This document shows, piece after piece, positions 45,481 through 56,185 of a stretch of 64,000 bases of DNA. The position numbers and the translations under genes are program-made. Location of the stretch: contig JAKJHU010000375.1 in the NCBI GenBank assembly GCA_022316685.1, positions 1 to 64,000 of the forward strand, given 5' to 3'. The first letter of the stretch is position 1; every line of letters begins with the position of its first letter. This DNA comes from Progne subis subis (Eukaryota > Chordata > Aves > Passeriformes > Hirundinidae). The notes under the pieces are model-generated. The model made no database searches. It was given only the letters and a program-made list of their open reading frames with translations, and had not been told where the DNA came from.

Positions 45481-48122
45481 TTTGGGCCACTGTGATGAAG
45501 GGCGCAGAGTGTCCCACGCCTCCTTTACGGTGGCTGGTGGACAGACTCATCTGGGAGAACCGGTGGCCCCTCCCTCATGACAAGCTAGTCGCCCTTCGTG
45601 AACTCGTACAGGAGCAGTTGGATCAGGGGCATTTGGAACCATCTACCAGTCCCTGGAACACTCCTGTCTTTTGTATCAAAAAGAAGTCTGGGAAATGGAG
45701 GTTGCTACAAGACCTCCGAAAGATCAGTGCTGTGATGGGAGGCATGGGAACATTGCAGGTTGGTATGCCATCACCTACCATGCTTCCTGCGTACTGGCCG
45801 GTCCTCATTGTGGATCTGAAGGATTGTTTTTTTACGATCCCTCTGCATCCCGATGACAGACCAAAATTTGCCTTCACGGTACCAACAATAAACAATGCAG
45901 AGCCCGCACAGCAGTATCAATGGAGAGTTCTTACTCAAGGAATGCAGAATTCGCCAATGTTGTGCCAATGGTATGTAGCCCATGCCTTGTCTGGAGTTCG
46001 CAAGCAGTTTCCTGATTCTCACATCTATCATTATATGGACGACATTTTGGTGGCTGTGCCCACCCAGCATGAGCTGCTGAGGATACAGCCTCAATTGTTG
46101 AATGCTCTGCATTCACATGGACTGCAGGTAGCTCCAGAAAAGGTACAACAACCCCCCTGGAAATATTTGGGTGTCAAAATTCTGGAACGGACAATCCATC
46201 ACCAGGAGGTGTAATTTGTGCAATCGGTGAAGACACTGAATGATGCTCAGAAGCTGGTAGGTGTTATCATTTGGTTACGTCCTTACTTGGGACTGACCAC
46301 AGCACAACTGTCTCCCTTGTTTGATTTGTTGAAAGGGGACACTGATTTACAGTCACCTTGTGGATTAACCCCTGAGGCACGAGAAGTGCTGGAGGAGGTT
46401 CAGCAAGCTGTTTCGGCTTGCCAGGTGTACCGCATTGAACCTTCCATTGATGTCACTGTGTTCATTACCACTCCTGATTTACCTCCTACAGGTATCATCG
46501 GCCAGTGCAATGATGATTGGACTGATCCTCTGCACATCTTGGAATGGGTCTTCCTGCCTCATCAGCCACATAAGACGGCGACGGCGGTGTTTGAATTGAT
46601 TGCGCATTTGATAATCAAGTGCCGGCAACGCTGTTTGCAATTGATGGGTGCAGATCCCTCAAAGATCATACTCCCGGTTCAGAGGGAGGAATTTGATTGG
46701 AGCTATGCGAACAATGTTTCGCTGCAAAGTGCTCTCGAGGGTTTTTCAGGGCAGTTCACTTATCATCTGCCTAGCCACAAGCTATTGCAAGTGGCCAAAA
46801 ATACTCAATTTTCTCTACGACACAAAAACAGCCAAGAGCCAGTGCAAGGACCCACTGTCTTCACTGACGGTTCGGGCAAAACAGGAAAAGCCATTGTTAC
46901 CTGGCAGGATGGATCTGAGTGGCAGGTTTTGGAAAGCCATGAGGATGGGTCAGCCCAACTGGTTGAACTAAAGGCTGCTGTCATGACATTTGAGAAATTT
47001 TCCCAGGAACCTTTCAATTTGATCACGGACTCCGCCTATGTTGCCGACATCGCACAGCAATTGGGTTGTTCAGTGTTGAAGGAGGTCAGTAACCCTGCCC
47101 TGTTTAATTTACTGAAGGCCCTGTGGTGTGCAATTCAGGCCAGAGTTCATCCATATTATGTTCTGCATGTACGGAGTCACACTAATTTGCCAGGATTTGT
47201 AGCGGAAGGTAACGCAAGGGCTGACAAGTTGGCTAACCCAGCGTGGGCAGCCCCTCAGCCTGACATGCTCGCGCAGGCCAAGGCATCGCATGGGTTTTTC
47301 CACCAAAATGTGCATACGCTGCAGAAGCAGTTTCAACTGACAGCCACTGAGGCTAATGAAATTGTCGAGTCGTGTGACGACTGTCGCGCCCTTGGTGCAC
47401 CATTGCCGGCAGGGGTTAACCCCAGAGGCCTTAAAGCCTTGGAGCTTTGGCAGACCGATGTCACCCAGGTCACCGAGTTCGGCCGGCTCAAGTATGTGCA
47501 TGTCACGGTGGACACGTTCTCCTCTGCGATGTGGGCTTCTGCTCACACTGGAGAGAAAGCCCGAGATGTCATTGCCCACTGGAGGCAGGCCTTTGCTGTT
47601 CTTGGCATACCTTCTGCTGTGAAGACCGACAATGGTCCTGCTTATGCCTCGCAGCAGGTACGGCAGTTCCTACAGTCATGGAGTGTGTCACATAACTTTG
47701 GCATCCCTCATTCTCCGACGGGACAGGCGATTGTAGAACGCAATCATGGTACACTCAAGCGTGTTCTTCAGAAGCAGAAATGGGGAATGAAGGGTGAAAC
47801 CCCGCACAGTCGGTTGGCAAAGGCTTTGTACACCATCAATCACCTTACAGTGCTGCAGAACTCAAATAATCCTGTCATTTTGAACCATCATCTCTCATTG
47901 CAGGCTTCGGACGGTGAGCAACAGCCTCGAGCGAAGGTACGGGTCCGAAATTTAGTCACCAAGCAATGGGAAGGACCTTATGACCTGATCGCTATGGGGC
48001 GAGGGTATGCGTGTGTGTCCACGGACACTGGGACACGCTGGCTGCCTTCAAAGTGTGTCCGTCCTGACCTGCGACCACAGAGGCAGAATTCAGCTGACAG
48101 GCAAGGTGGAAGCCGTGATTAA
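45450..48122 (+). pseudogene. ERV2 pol: reverse transcriptase, RNase H, integrase, with one in-frame stop
   Basis: One phase from 45450 to 48122 is interrupted only by TAA at 46212-46214. The first part is reverse transcriptase, with SPWNTPVF and KKKSGKWRLLQDLR, and the YMDD site at about 46032-46043. After the stop come the RT connection, RNase H (TDGSG near 46865, TDSAY near 47027), the integrase zinc region (HGFFHQNVH and CDDC, about 47287-47390), the integrase core (WQTD near 47452, TDNG near 47625, VERN near 47737) and a WEGPYDL C-terminus. Pol normally copies and integrates the genome. The stop prevents a full-length enzyme; everything else is intact by eye. Confidence 0.9.
45471..45477 (+). 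promoter_or_regulatory. Candidate -1 frameshift site between protease and pol
   Basis: GGATTTT is in the slip register (G GAT TTT) and directly precedes the TGA of the protease frame. It is similar to the betaretroviral pro/pol heptamer. The pol frame is open across this point and is the -1 phase, as expected. A downstream pseudoknot was not modelled. Confidence 0.55.
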
Positions 48123-48255
48123 CTTGAAAACCACCAAGTGGATGAATCCTCGAGTGATCACTCTGATGATTCCTCCACAGACAGTGATTGAATTTGTATA
48201 TATTCCCTTTGTAAAATTGTTCATTTTTCTTTTTCTGTTTTTTCTTTTTTTAAAG

Positions 48256-48269
48256 TTAAAAGGGTGAGA
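48256..48269 (+). other. ERV2 polypurine tract
   Basis: TTAAAAGGGTGAGA ends immediately at the TGTTACCC of the 3' LTR, the position of the plus-strand primer. It follows a T-rich stretch (48215-48250). Confidence 0.55.
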
Positions 48270-48674
48270 TGTTACCCTGGTTTCTCTGAGTTTTTTAATT
48301 AGCCTTTTGAATTTCATAATGGAGTCAGATCTTTTAGCTACTGTACAATATTAGAGCAGTTTTCTACCTTTCCCACAAGATGTAACATAAACAAATCCTT
48401 TGTTTTTCATTCTTTGTCCTTTGTTTGCATATTTCTAACCTGAAAAACAACTGTAACTGACAGTTGGTCTAGCCACTGAGGCTGAGGGGTGGAAACCCCA
48501 AAAAGCCAATCTTCTGCCAGACCCACAAATGTATAAAAAGTAAAGAATAAACAAAGAGGCTCTCTTCCTCTTCCTCCTCTCTCCGCTCTCGGAGCAGCGA
48601 GCTGGAATCGGAAGGACCTCTGCCTAGCAAAGATCTCTTGTCAACGCGTGATTGCTTTGTGTGTCTCGGTGACA
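48270..48674 (+). mobile_element. 3' LTR of the ERV2 provirus (complete, 405 bp)
   Basis: TGTTACCC to GTGACA with short inverted ends; TATAAAAA at 48532-48539 and AATAAA at 48546-48551. The flank GAAAGCAACTGGG is the start of the inverted-arm minisatellite and is uninterrupted at about 22096-22108. Confidence 0.9.
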
Positions 48675-49210
48675 GAAAGCAACTGGGAGGAACTGGGCAT
48701 GAGGAGGAACATGCTGGGAGTGGCTGGAATATACTGGGAGAGACTGGGCGCCACTGGCATCATACTGGGATTATAGGGGGTGTGAATGGAGCCTGACTGG
48801 GGGTGACTGGGAGCTACCAGGCCTATGCTGAGAACCTACTGGGGATGCACTGGGAATGACAGGATGCATGCTGGTGACAACTGGGATGTACTGGCAGTGA
48901 CTGGGATCAAACTGGGGGCAACTGAACCATGCTGAGGTAACTGGGAGTGCCTGGAAATGACTACGAGAATGTTCAGGGCAACTGGGATATGCTTACTGGG
49001 AGCGCCTGAGACCATGCAGGTGGTGACTGGGACCACACTGGGAGCCACTGGGAATGTGCTGGGAGGAACTGGGACCACACTGGGGGCAAATGAGAGCAAG
49101 TGTGAGTGACTGGGAGAGTCTGCCGTCATCCTGGGCTCATACTGGGAGTTACTGGGGCTGTGCAAGGTGCAACTGGGAGAACTGGGAACACACTGGATGA
49201 AAGTGGGAGC
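48675..49210. repeat. ACTGGGA-type minisatellite, right arm
   Basis: Reverse-complement copy of the arrays at 21785-22108 and 2370-2688, with units resembling ACTGGGANN. It begins exactly at the end of the ERV2 3' LTR. Open frames in it are not genes. Confidence 0.75.
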
Positions 49211-49375
49211 GTTATAGACATGGGAAGTTGAACTTTTTGTTGAGTAGTATAAGTATGGAAGCACGTACCTTATAAGTTTCATTTCTATTTGTAACTGTAC
49301 ATGGTTGAAGTAGTTCCCACGGTTTTGTACAGGCTGTGTTACAAAAGCTTAAAGGTAGACCTTTGAATGCTGTAA

Positions 49376-49904
49376 GTTTCATTTATATTCGCAACTTTGT
49401 AAAAATTGTAAACAGTTGCACTTGAAGAGTTGTTAGAACCTTGACAATGCTGACAATGCTTTCTAAGGACTAATGCCAGAGAGAAAGAAAGAGGAAAAGA
49501 GGGGAGAGAGGAATCTTTCTTTCTCCCACAGAAAGTTCCAGAACGGACCCCGACTCTAGGCCTTGATTGGTGGACAACTGACCAATGGTTCAAAGGCGGG
49601 AAAGAACGATTGGTCCAGAAAGGCTCCCGTTAAAGACCAATCAAACCCGAGAAAGGGAGCCAATCACAGCGAGGATCCAAACCCCACCAATCCCTGAGGA
49701 GACAGAGACTATAAAAAGGGGACTGACAGCCCTGAGGGGAAGAAGAAGAGAGAGAGAGTAACATTCCTGACATCCATTGTATCTGGCTTGTCCAAAAGGG
49801 TGGGAGACTCGCTCAAACCCCTCCTCCTGGTAGTCGATTTTTCTTTAATAAAATGATTGGTCAAATTCCCACAACACCGGAGTTTCGTGACCTCATTCGG
49901 AACA
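49376..49904 (+). mobile_element. LTR X (gamma/ERV1-like), copy c
   Basis: Best-preserved copy. U3 has CCAAT/ATTGG boxes between about 49565 and 49690, TATAAAAA at 49710-49717 and AATAAA at 49847-49852, and it ends near GGAACA. It lacks the ERV2 solo LTR found in copy a. The 5' boundary is approximate. Confidence 0.65.
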
Positions 49905-49908
49905 ATTC

Positions 49909-49926
49909 TGGGGACTTGTCTGGGAT
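49909..49926 (+). other. ERV X primer-binding site, copy c
   Basis: TGGGGACTTGTCTGGGAT differs at three positions from the canonical gamma-type tRNA-Pro site and follows the LTR within a few bases. Confidence 0.65.
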
Positions 49927-50615
49927 CCCACACCTGGAAGCGGTCTGGAAGAAGACGGATCCCAGTAGCGCGCCTGGAGGAGTTTTCCCCACCTGAGGTC
50001 ATCGCCTTCTCCTCGACTGTGGACAGTGCAGCTGGGATTTCCCAAAGGGCTACCAGGGACCCGGCAAGCCAGAGTGAAAGACCCTCTGAGAGGGAGCGAG
50101 GCTCGCAGGACACAGGTCGGTTCTGTGAGTGGGGATTCGGCATCGGGTGGTACGAATTCGAATTGGAGTGCGAAAGGGAGAAGTGCCAGTGAGAGAGTGT
50201 GTGAGAGTAAGAGTGTATGAGATGGTGTGAGAGTAAGAGCGTATCAGAGTGAGTGAGAGGAGCGAGTGCACCCTGAGGTGCCCTGAAAGAGTGGGAGAAG
50301 GGGGAGTATCATTCCGTTCGCCACCCTAACTCGCGCAGGCTCCCGTTCCTCCATTGAAGGAGGCTCTGAGCGGTGCCTTGGAGTAGGCTTTCCCCGGGTG
50401 GGACACCGACACACGGGTGGGACCCAACGGAGAAGGAACCAAGGATACCTGGAGGGGATAAGCCCCCTTTGCTGGACCATAGAGGATTGGTTTAAGGAGA
50501 GGGAGCTAGGACCCTTAGGGTTGGGAAAAATACTCCCCTCCGGAGACTGCTAAGTTAAAGCAGCCACCAGAGAGGGGATTGCCTACCTTCTGGCAGGGGG
50601 AGGAAGGTGCTCGAC
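49927..50615 (+). mobile_element. ERV X leader, copy c
   Basis: Leader with GTGAGAGTAAGAG repeats (50195-50260), continuing to the junction with LTR Y at 50616. No conserved gag, pol or env follows. In exogenous gamma viruses this region carries packaging and leader signals; none can be proved here. Confidence 0.55.
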
Positions 50616-51951
50616 TGTCCTAGGGTGACTTTGTGATGTGTGTATCCCCAATTGTCTGTTCTGTTTGTGCTCTATATAGAGTTCTGTGCCTTTAAGACTG
50701 GTTCTCAGAGCAAGGAGAGTGAGGAGTTTGTTTTGAGAAAACTGCCTGAATCCTACTGTCCTGGTTTGGAGACAAATTTGGGGGAAAACCCCTGTATAGG
50801 ATCCCTCTGGGAAGCAAACCCAAGTGGCCCCTCCCTCCAACCAGTCCGAAAAAAAACCTTTGTGGAGAAAAGTGGAAAAAACTATTTTACTAAACAAATA
50901 AAGTGCATACAAGTATAAAGAATGAATAATATGAAACAATAAAACCTCTCGTTCTGGAGTGAGATGGCAAATTGAGAAAGTCCTTGCCGTGGATGTAGCT
51001 CAGCTCTCTCTCAGTCCCTCATCAGTCCCAGTCCCTCCAGCGTTGATGGAAAATGCCGAGGTCCAGGCCCCGGTGGGCCGCAGGTGCAGCCCCCAGTGCT
51101 CACCTGGGTTTTCAGTCCAGAGCAGGTTTAAACAGTTCCAAGAAAAAAGAAAGAAAAAAAAAAAAACAGTCCAGGGAACTTCTCTGCCCTAGCTAGCTGA
51201 AACTAACTAAAAGCAAAAAGATCTCTGTCCTGCCGTCTCTCCAAGCCTCTGCCGAACACTGTGCAGAGAAGAATGTGGAGGAGTCAGGAAGTTTTCTCAA
51301 AACAAACTCCTTGCTTCTCCTTGCTCTTAGAACCAGTCTTAAAGGCACAGGACTCAATATACAGAGTTCAAACAGAACAGACGATTGGTGATACAAGCAT
51401 CATAAAGTTACCCTAGGACACCTACACATTCCTCTCCAGACGGGGTGTTTGGCAGAAGCTTGGAGAGACTGCAGGACAAAGATATTTTTTTCCTTTTAGT
51501 TACTTTCAGCTAGCTAGGGCAGAGAAGTTCTATGGACAGTTTTGTTGGGTTTTTTCCCCTTTTTCTTGGAACTGTTTATACTTGCTCTGGACTGAAAACC
51601 CAGGGGAGCACTGGGGGCTTGCACCTGCAGCCCACCAGGGCCTGGACCTCGGCATTTTCCATCAGCGCCGGAGGGACTGGGACTGATGAGAGACTGAGAG
51701 AGAGCTGAGCTACATCCAGGGCAAGGACTTTCTCAGTTTGCCATCTCACTCCAGAATGAGAGGTTTTATTGTTTCATATTATTCATTCTTTATACTTGTA
51801 TGCACTTTGTTTGGTAAGTAAAATAGTTTTTTCCACTTTTCTCCAAAGAAGTTTTTTACCAGACCAGTTGGAGGGAGGAGCCATTTGGGATTGCTTCCCG
51901 GAGGAATCCCATTCAGGGGTTTTCTCCCAAATTTGTCCCTAAACCAGGACA
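50616..51951. mobile_element. LTR family Y, outer copy interrupted by a nested LTR
   Basis: Starts TGTCCTAGGG (50616) and ends AAACCAGGACA (51951), the reverse orientation of 19701-20378. Its two parts, 50616-50756 and 51426-51951 (after the duplicated CCTAC), flank a second LTR of the same family in opposite orientation. Confidence 0.8.
50757..51420. mobile_element. Nested LTR family Y copy with 5 bp target duplication
   Basis: 664 bp from TGTCCTGGTTT to CCTAGGACA, flanked by CCTAC at 50752-50756 and 51421-51425. Removing one CCTAC restores the sequence seen uninterrupted in the other LTR Y copies. This fixes the LTR boundaries and shows genuine retroviral-type integration; 5 bp fits ERV3/ERVL. 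Confidence 0.9.
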
Positions 51952-52271
<320 letters not shown>

Positions 52272-53195
52272 TGACCCCCGTTGGGCAGAGCCCTGCTGAT
52301 CCGTGCTCCTGGTGATCCCCGCTGGCTGTGGGGAAGGTGTTGGAGACATTTCTTGCCCTTCTCCTGGTGCTGCTGTGATTTGGTTGGTAATAAATTCCCT
52401 CCCTGTGCCCAGGCTGGCTCTGTTGTGGCCGCGCCGCTGCTCGGGGCGGGATCTGTCCCGATCCTTCTCTCCACTGCCGGGCCTCTCCTCAGCCCATCAG
52501 AGAAGGCACTAAAAGAATTGAGCCCATCAGAGCGCAGGGCGCTGAGGACTCCCCAGGTGCCAGCCAGCCCCACAGCGCCCCGAGCTCCTCAGCCGGACTC
52601 CCCTGGGGCTGCGGAGTCGGGGCTGCCCCGGAGCTCTTGGCTGCTCTGGGCTGCTGGGGGCAGCCCCGCACCTGTGTCCTGCACACACAGGGCTGTTCCA
52701 GGAGATGCTGAAGTGCGGCTGGCACTGCATGAACGGCACCGAGCGGGGGAGGTTCGTGGCCAGGAACAGCGACAACCGGGAGCAGCTCCTGCCCTCGGGC
52801 AGCGATGTGGGGCTGTAGGTGGGGGACACCTCCTGTGGGGAGAAGTTGCCAGGTCCTGGAACAGCGACCCACAATGCAGGGAGTACAGACGGGCTGCGGC
52901 GGACAGGCAGTGCCGGCACAACTACGAGTTGTCCAGCCCGTTCCTCGTGGAGCGCGGAGGTGAGCGTGGGGCAGAGCGTGTCCCGTGGGGCCCTGCCCTG
53001 GCAATGACCCTGGAGCGCCTCAAACCCTGCCTGGGAATCAGCCCAGAGCCCTCAGCCCTCCTTGTGTCCATGCCCGGGGCCTCCTGCCCCTCTCCGAGAC
53101 ACCCGTGGCTCTCCCAGTCCATCCCAGTCCGTCCCAGTCTCTCCCAGTTCTCCCCGGCGTGTCCGTCCCGGCCGTGCGTGGAGCTGACGCCGCTC

Positions 53196-53239
53196 AGCCA
53201 ATGAGAGCGCGTGTCTGTGATGACTCATCTGTTGCCAGG
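53196..53239 (-). promoter_or_regulatory. SXY-type MHC class II promoter module, antisense in intron 2
   Basis: Reverse complement of the module at 18414-18457: Y box at 53196-53205, X2 at 53219-53227, X1 at 53226-53239, facing the minus strand between beta-1 and beta-2. All three boxes are unchanged between arms. Confidence 0.6.
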
Positions 53240-53689
53240 CAGACCCGCAGCGCCGAGTGCCCCGCGCTCGATTCGGCCTCCCAGAGCCGCGCGCTTCATT
53301 CCCAGTTCCTCCCAGTCCCTCCCACTTCCTCCCAGCCCAGTCCCAGTCCATTCCCAGTCCCTCTCAATGCCACACCACCCCTCCCCTCTCTCTCCCAGTG
53401 ACCCCCAGCGTTTCCATCTCGCTGCTGCCCTCCAGCTCCCAGCCCGGCCCCGGCCGCCTGCTCTGCTCCGGGATGGATTTCTGCCCTGCCCACATCCAGC
53501 TGAGCTGCTTCCAGGGCCAGCAGCAGCTCTCGGGGCACGGGGTGGCACCGCCGTGGTCCCCAACGGGGACTGGAGCCAGCAGCTCCTGGTGCTGCTGGAA
53601 ACCTCCCCGAGGCGCGGGGTCACCTCCAGCTGCCAGGTGGAGCACGTCAGCCTGGAGCAGCCCCTGAGCCGGCACTGGGGGGGAACTGG

Positions 53690-54090
53690 GAGAGGCACTG
53701 GCATGTGCTGGGAAGGAGCCCGGTTTCAACTAGGGGAGAGGCTCAGGTGTCTGGAAGACGTGAGGAGGAGCTTGGAGGATGCTGGGGAGGGTGAGATGGG
53801 GTTCTGGGGGTGCTGGTGGGCACTGGAAGAGAGTTTTGGGGTGCTGGGTATAACTGGAAGGGATTGGAGTGAGCCTGGAGGGGCTGGAAGGAGATTGGGG
53901 ATTGGAAAGCAGGGATTGGGATGAGCTTGGTTGTGCTGGGAACAGACTGGGAGGAGCCTTGGTGAGTCCTGGAGGGGCTGGGAAGGGACTGGGAGAGGAT
54001 TTGGGGTTCCTGGGGAGGTGAGGGGCAACTGGTAGGGAGCTGTGGGATCCTGAGAGGGACAGAAGGGACTTTGGTGGGTCCTGAGCCCTG
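53690..54090. repeat. Intron 3 repeats of the right-arm class II beta pseudogene
   Basis: GGAGGGGCTGGGA and TGGGATGAG-type irregular units, the counterpart of 17330-17830 but shorter. Open frames on the minus strand are compositional. Confidence 0.5.
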
Positions 54091-54318
54091 CAGACCCCCC
54101 GGACATGCCACCGGACGCCTCCTGCAGCAAGATGCTGATGGGGATTGGGGGCTTTGTGTTGGGCTTTGTCTTCCTGGCGCTGGGGCTCAGCTTCTACCTG
54201 TGCAAGAAGGTGAGGGGGGGTCCCGGGGGTCGTGTCCCCCCTCCCCCAGAGCGTGTGTGCTCCCCCAGGGCCCCCCAGCCCGGTGTCACCCCCTTTTCTC
54301 TGCCCACAGAGCTCCTGA

Positions 54319-55340
54319 GCTGGCGGCGGTCGCAGCCCATCCCCGTGGCCTCGGGCCTGGCCGGGACCCCCTGCTCTGTCCCCGAGATGATTTTGGGGGG
54401 ATCGTGTGTTCCCCCAGCGCTGCTGTCACTCTGTCCCCACCCGGCTGCTCCCAGTGTTCCCAACAAAGCTTCCCAGTTCACCCCAGTCCTGTTTACTGGG
54501 GACAGTGGGGAGGGACTTGGGGGGACCCTGCGGGGGAACCATGATTGGGGAGGGGACAGAACGGGCCCCAGGATGGATCGGGAATGGGGACCCCCGTGTG
54601 TCCCCCCTGTGTCACCCCGCTCTGGGGACTCCTTGGGAGGCACCTGAACCCCAGCACAGCACCCAGCCAACACCAAAAGGCGCCTGGGCACCCTGAAGCT
54701 GCCAGGGGAATTTGGGGAGGGGGCGCATGGGGGGTGCCCAAGCCAGGCCCAGAGTCCAGCACTGCCCCAGCACCATCTTGGGGGTTTGAAAGGAGGAGGA
54801 GTGGGACCCTTCCCAAAGCAATTGGGGGTTCTAGCCCCCTCTTCTTCCCTGCTCTTCCACCCCTTCCCCTCTGCCCCCCAATCCACCAGCCCTGTCCATC
54901 ATGCTTGGTTTTGGAGATCCCAGACCGCTCCTGCTCAGTCTGAGGTCCCATCCCCCTTTCCCTCAATTCAGGCACCTCCTGACAGCTTTTTCCTGGGAGG
55001 AGTCCCCATGTTTGGGATTTTTGGGGTGCAGTTCTGGAGGGGGACAGCTCTGTTTGGCTTTCCCCTCCCTGTTGTGGCCTCTCAGCTGCCCCCAATACCC
55101 TGGGGCTGCTGGGATTTCCCTCCTGGGGACAAGGACCTTCATTCCCTTCCAGGAGCCCAATGCCCACCTGGGGGTCCAGCTCAGGGGGTCCTTGAGCAGC
55201 TGCCCCACAACCTCTGCCAGGGTCTCCCAGCTCTGGGCTCCCCAAAGCCCTCAGCAAGCCCCAAGTCCCTCCCAGGAACCCTCAACTCCCTCAAACCCAG
55301 CATCCCCCACAGCCCCTGCAAGTTCCCCCCATGGCACCGG
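54319..55340. other. Class II beta 3' untranslated region and flank
   Basis: The 3' untranslated sequence of the pseudogene extends to about 54540 (matching 3366-3530). No AATAAA was found there. The following sequence has long open frames on both strands (for example 54786-55619 plus and 54493-55257 minus) with no recognisable domain, and none is called as a gene. Confidence 0.4.
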
Positions 55341-55570
55341 CCATGGCCATGTCCCCACATGTCACCAGCCATGTCCCACCATGTCCTCACCCATGGCTGT
55401 CTCCCCACCACAAATCCATCCCTGTCATTGTCCCCCACATCTCCAGCTGTGCCCATTTCCCCTCATGTCCCCATGAATGGCCACATCCCTGGCCATGTCC
55501 ATGTGTCCCCATGTCACTCTCCATGTCTATGTCCCACCATGCCTATGTCCCCCCATGTCCTCACCCATGC
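55340..55570. repeat. CCATGTCCCC minisatellite, right arm
   Basis: Units CCATGTCCCCACATG and CATGTCCTCACCCATG, the inverted copy of 15790-16060. It ends just before the zinc-finger poly(A) signal. Confidence 0.65.
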
Positions 55571-55584
55571 CCCAGTTCAATGTC

Positions 55585-55590
55585 TTTATT
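55585..55590 (-). terminator. Candidate poly(A) signal of the intact zinc-finger gene
   Basis: TTTATT as printed, AATAAA on the minus strand, about 600 bp after the stop codon at 56186. The frameshifted left-arm copy has AATAAG at the matching place. Confidence 0.5.
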
Positions 55591-56185
55591 TTTACCACAA
55601 TGTTGGACATTTAAAGTGATGAAGAGAAATGAAAAACAAATCAAGGTCAAACAAAAAGTATTTCTGTGTCTGTGCCAGCTGAGGATCCATGTGCCTGGCT
55701 GGGAGGGAAGAACCTTTTTTGGAGGGGTTTCCACCCCAATGTCCCCAAAATCATGGTTCCTGCACTTGATCTTCACTATTTGGCTGAGCAAGACACACTA
55801 GGGCAACAGGAAATCAAAATCGTGGTCTTGATCTCCAAGACCATCCAGTATTCCTTGATGCCACCAGATGATAGGATTGAACGCAAAAGATTTTCTGGGG
55901 TTGAAAGTCAACAAATCCCTTCTGCCCAAGGAATTCCCAATGTTGGTCTGTGTCCCAATGGATGTTCCTGCCCCTGCATTGATCCAGGTGCCCACGGGGA
56001 GCCAGGAAGATGTGGAGCATCCCAGCCAGGTGTCTTCCCAACACGGATCAGCAGGACCACGGATCAGCAGGGCTCTGCCCAACGGGGGTCACTGGGGATC
56101 ATCCAAGGCCGATCCTCCCACGGCGGATGGAGCTGGAGCAGCGCACGAAGCTCTTCCCGCTCTCGGGGCACTCGCAGCGCTTCCC

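Larger units (their letters stand above)
43263..48674 (+). mobile_element. ERV2-type provirus without env, about 5.4 kb
   Basis: Order: 5'-truncated LTR, primer-binding site, gag matrix remnant, a frame with capsid stub, dUTPase and protease, pol (RT, RNase H, integrase), purine tract, 3' LTR. dUTPase and protease in one frame followed by pol one base back is the beta-type (ERV2/ERVK) layout. There is no env: 148 bp separate the pol stop from the 3' LTR. The left target duplication is lost with the LTR end. It is related to the solo LTR at 1815-2201. Transposition on its own is unlikely because gag is largely deleted and pol has a stop. Confidence 0.9.
52691..54318 (+). pseudogene. MHCIIB: MHC class II beta pseudogene, right-arm copy
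   Basis: Exon 2 (beta-1) is 52691-52959 (269 bp). It starts LFQEMLKCGWHCMNGTERG, has TAG in place of the conserved HY before VGDTSCGEK, then shifts frame before SWNSDPQCREYRRAAADRQC. Exon 3 (beta-2) is about 53399-53680 with a frame change near 53545; LETSPRRG and CQVEHVSLEQPL remain. Exon 4 is 54094-54209 and open (MGIGGFVLGFVFLALGLSF, then YLCKK). The last exon AGC TCC TGA is 54310-54318. No leader exon was found in the 430 bp upstream. The lesions are the same as in the left-arm copy except that exon 4 is intact here. Confidence 0.85.

Noticed and set aside
48122..48270. Hidden env gene in the ERV2 provirus
   Set aside because: Only 148 bp separate pol from the 3' LTR, including a T-rich stretch and the polypurine tract; there is no room for env.
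52281..53204. 307-codon frame covering class II beta exon 2
   Set aside because: It reads the second half of the beta-1 exon in the right phase but the first half out of phase; it is an artefact of the exon frameshift, not a novel protein.
54786..55619. 277-codon plus-strand frame after the class II beta gene
   Set aside because: It overlaps the CATGTCCCC minisatellite and equally long frames on the other strand; no recognisable domain.
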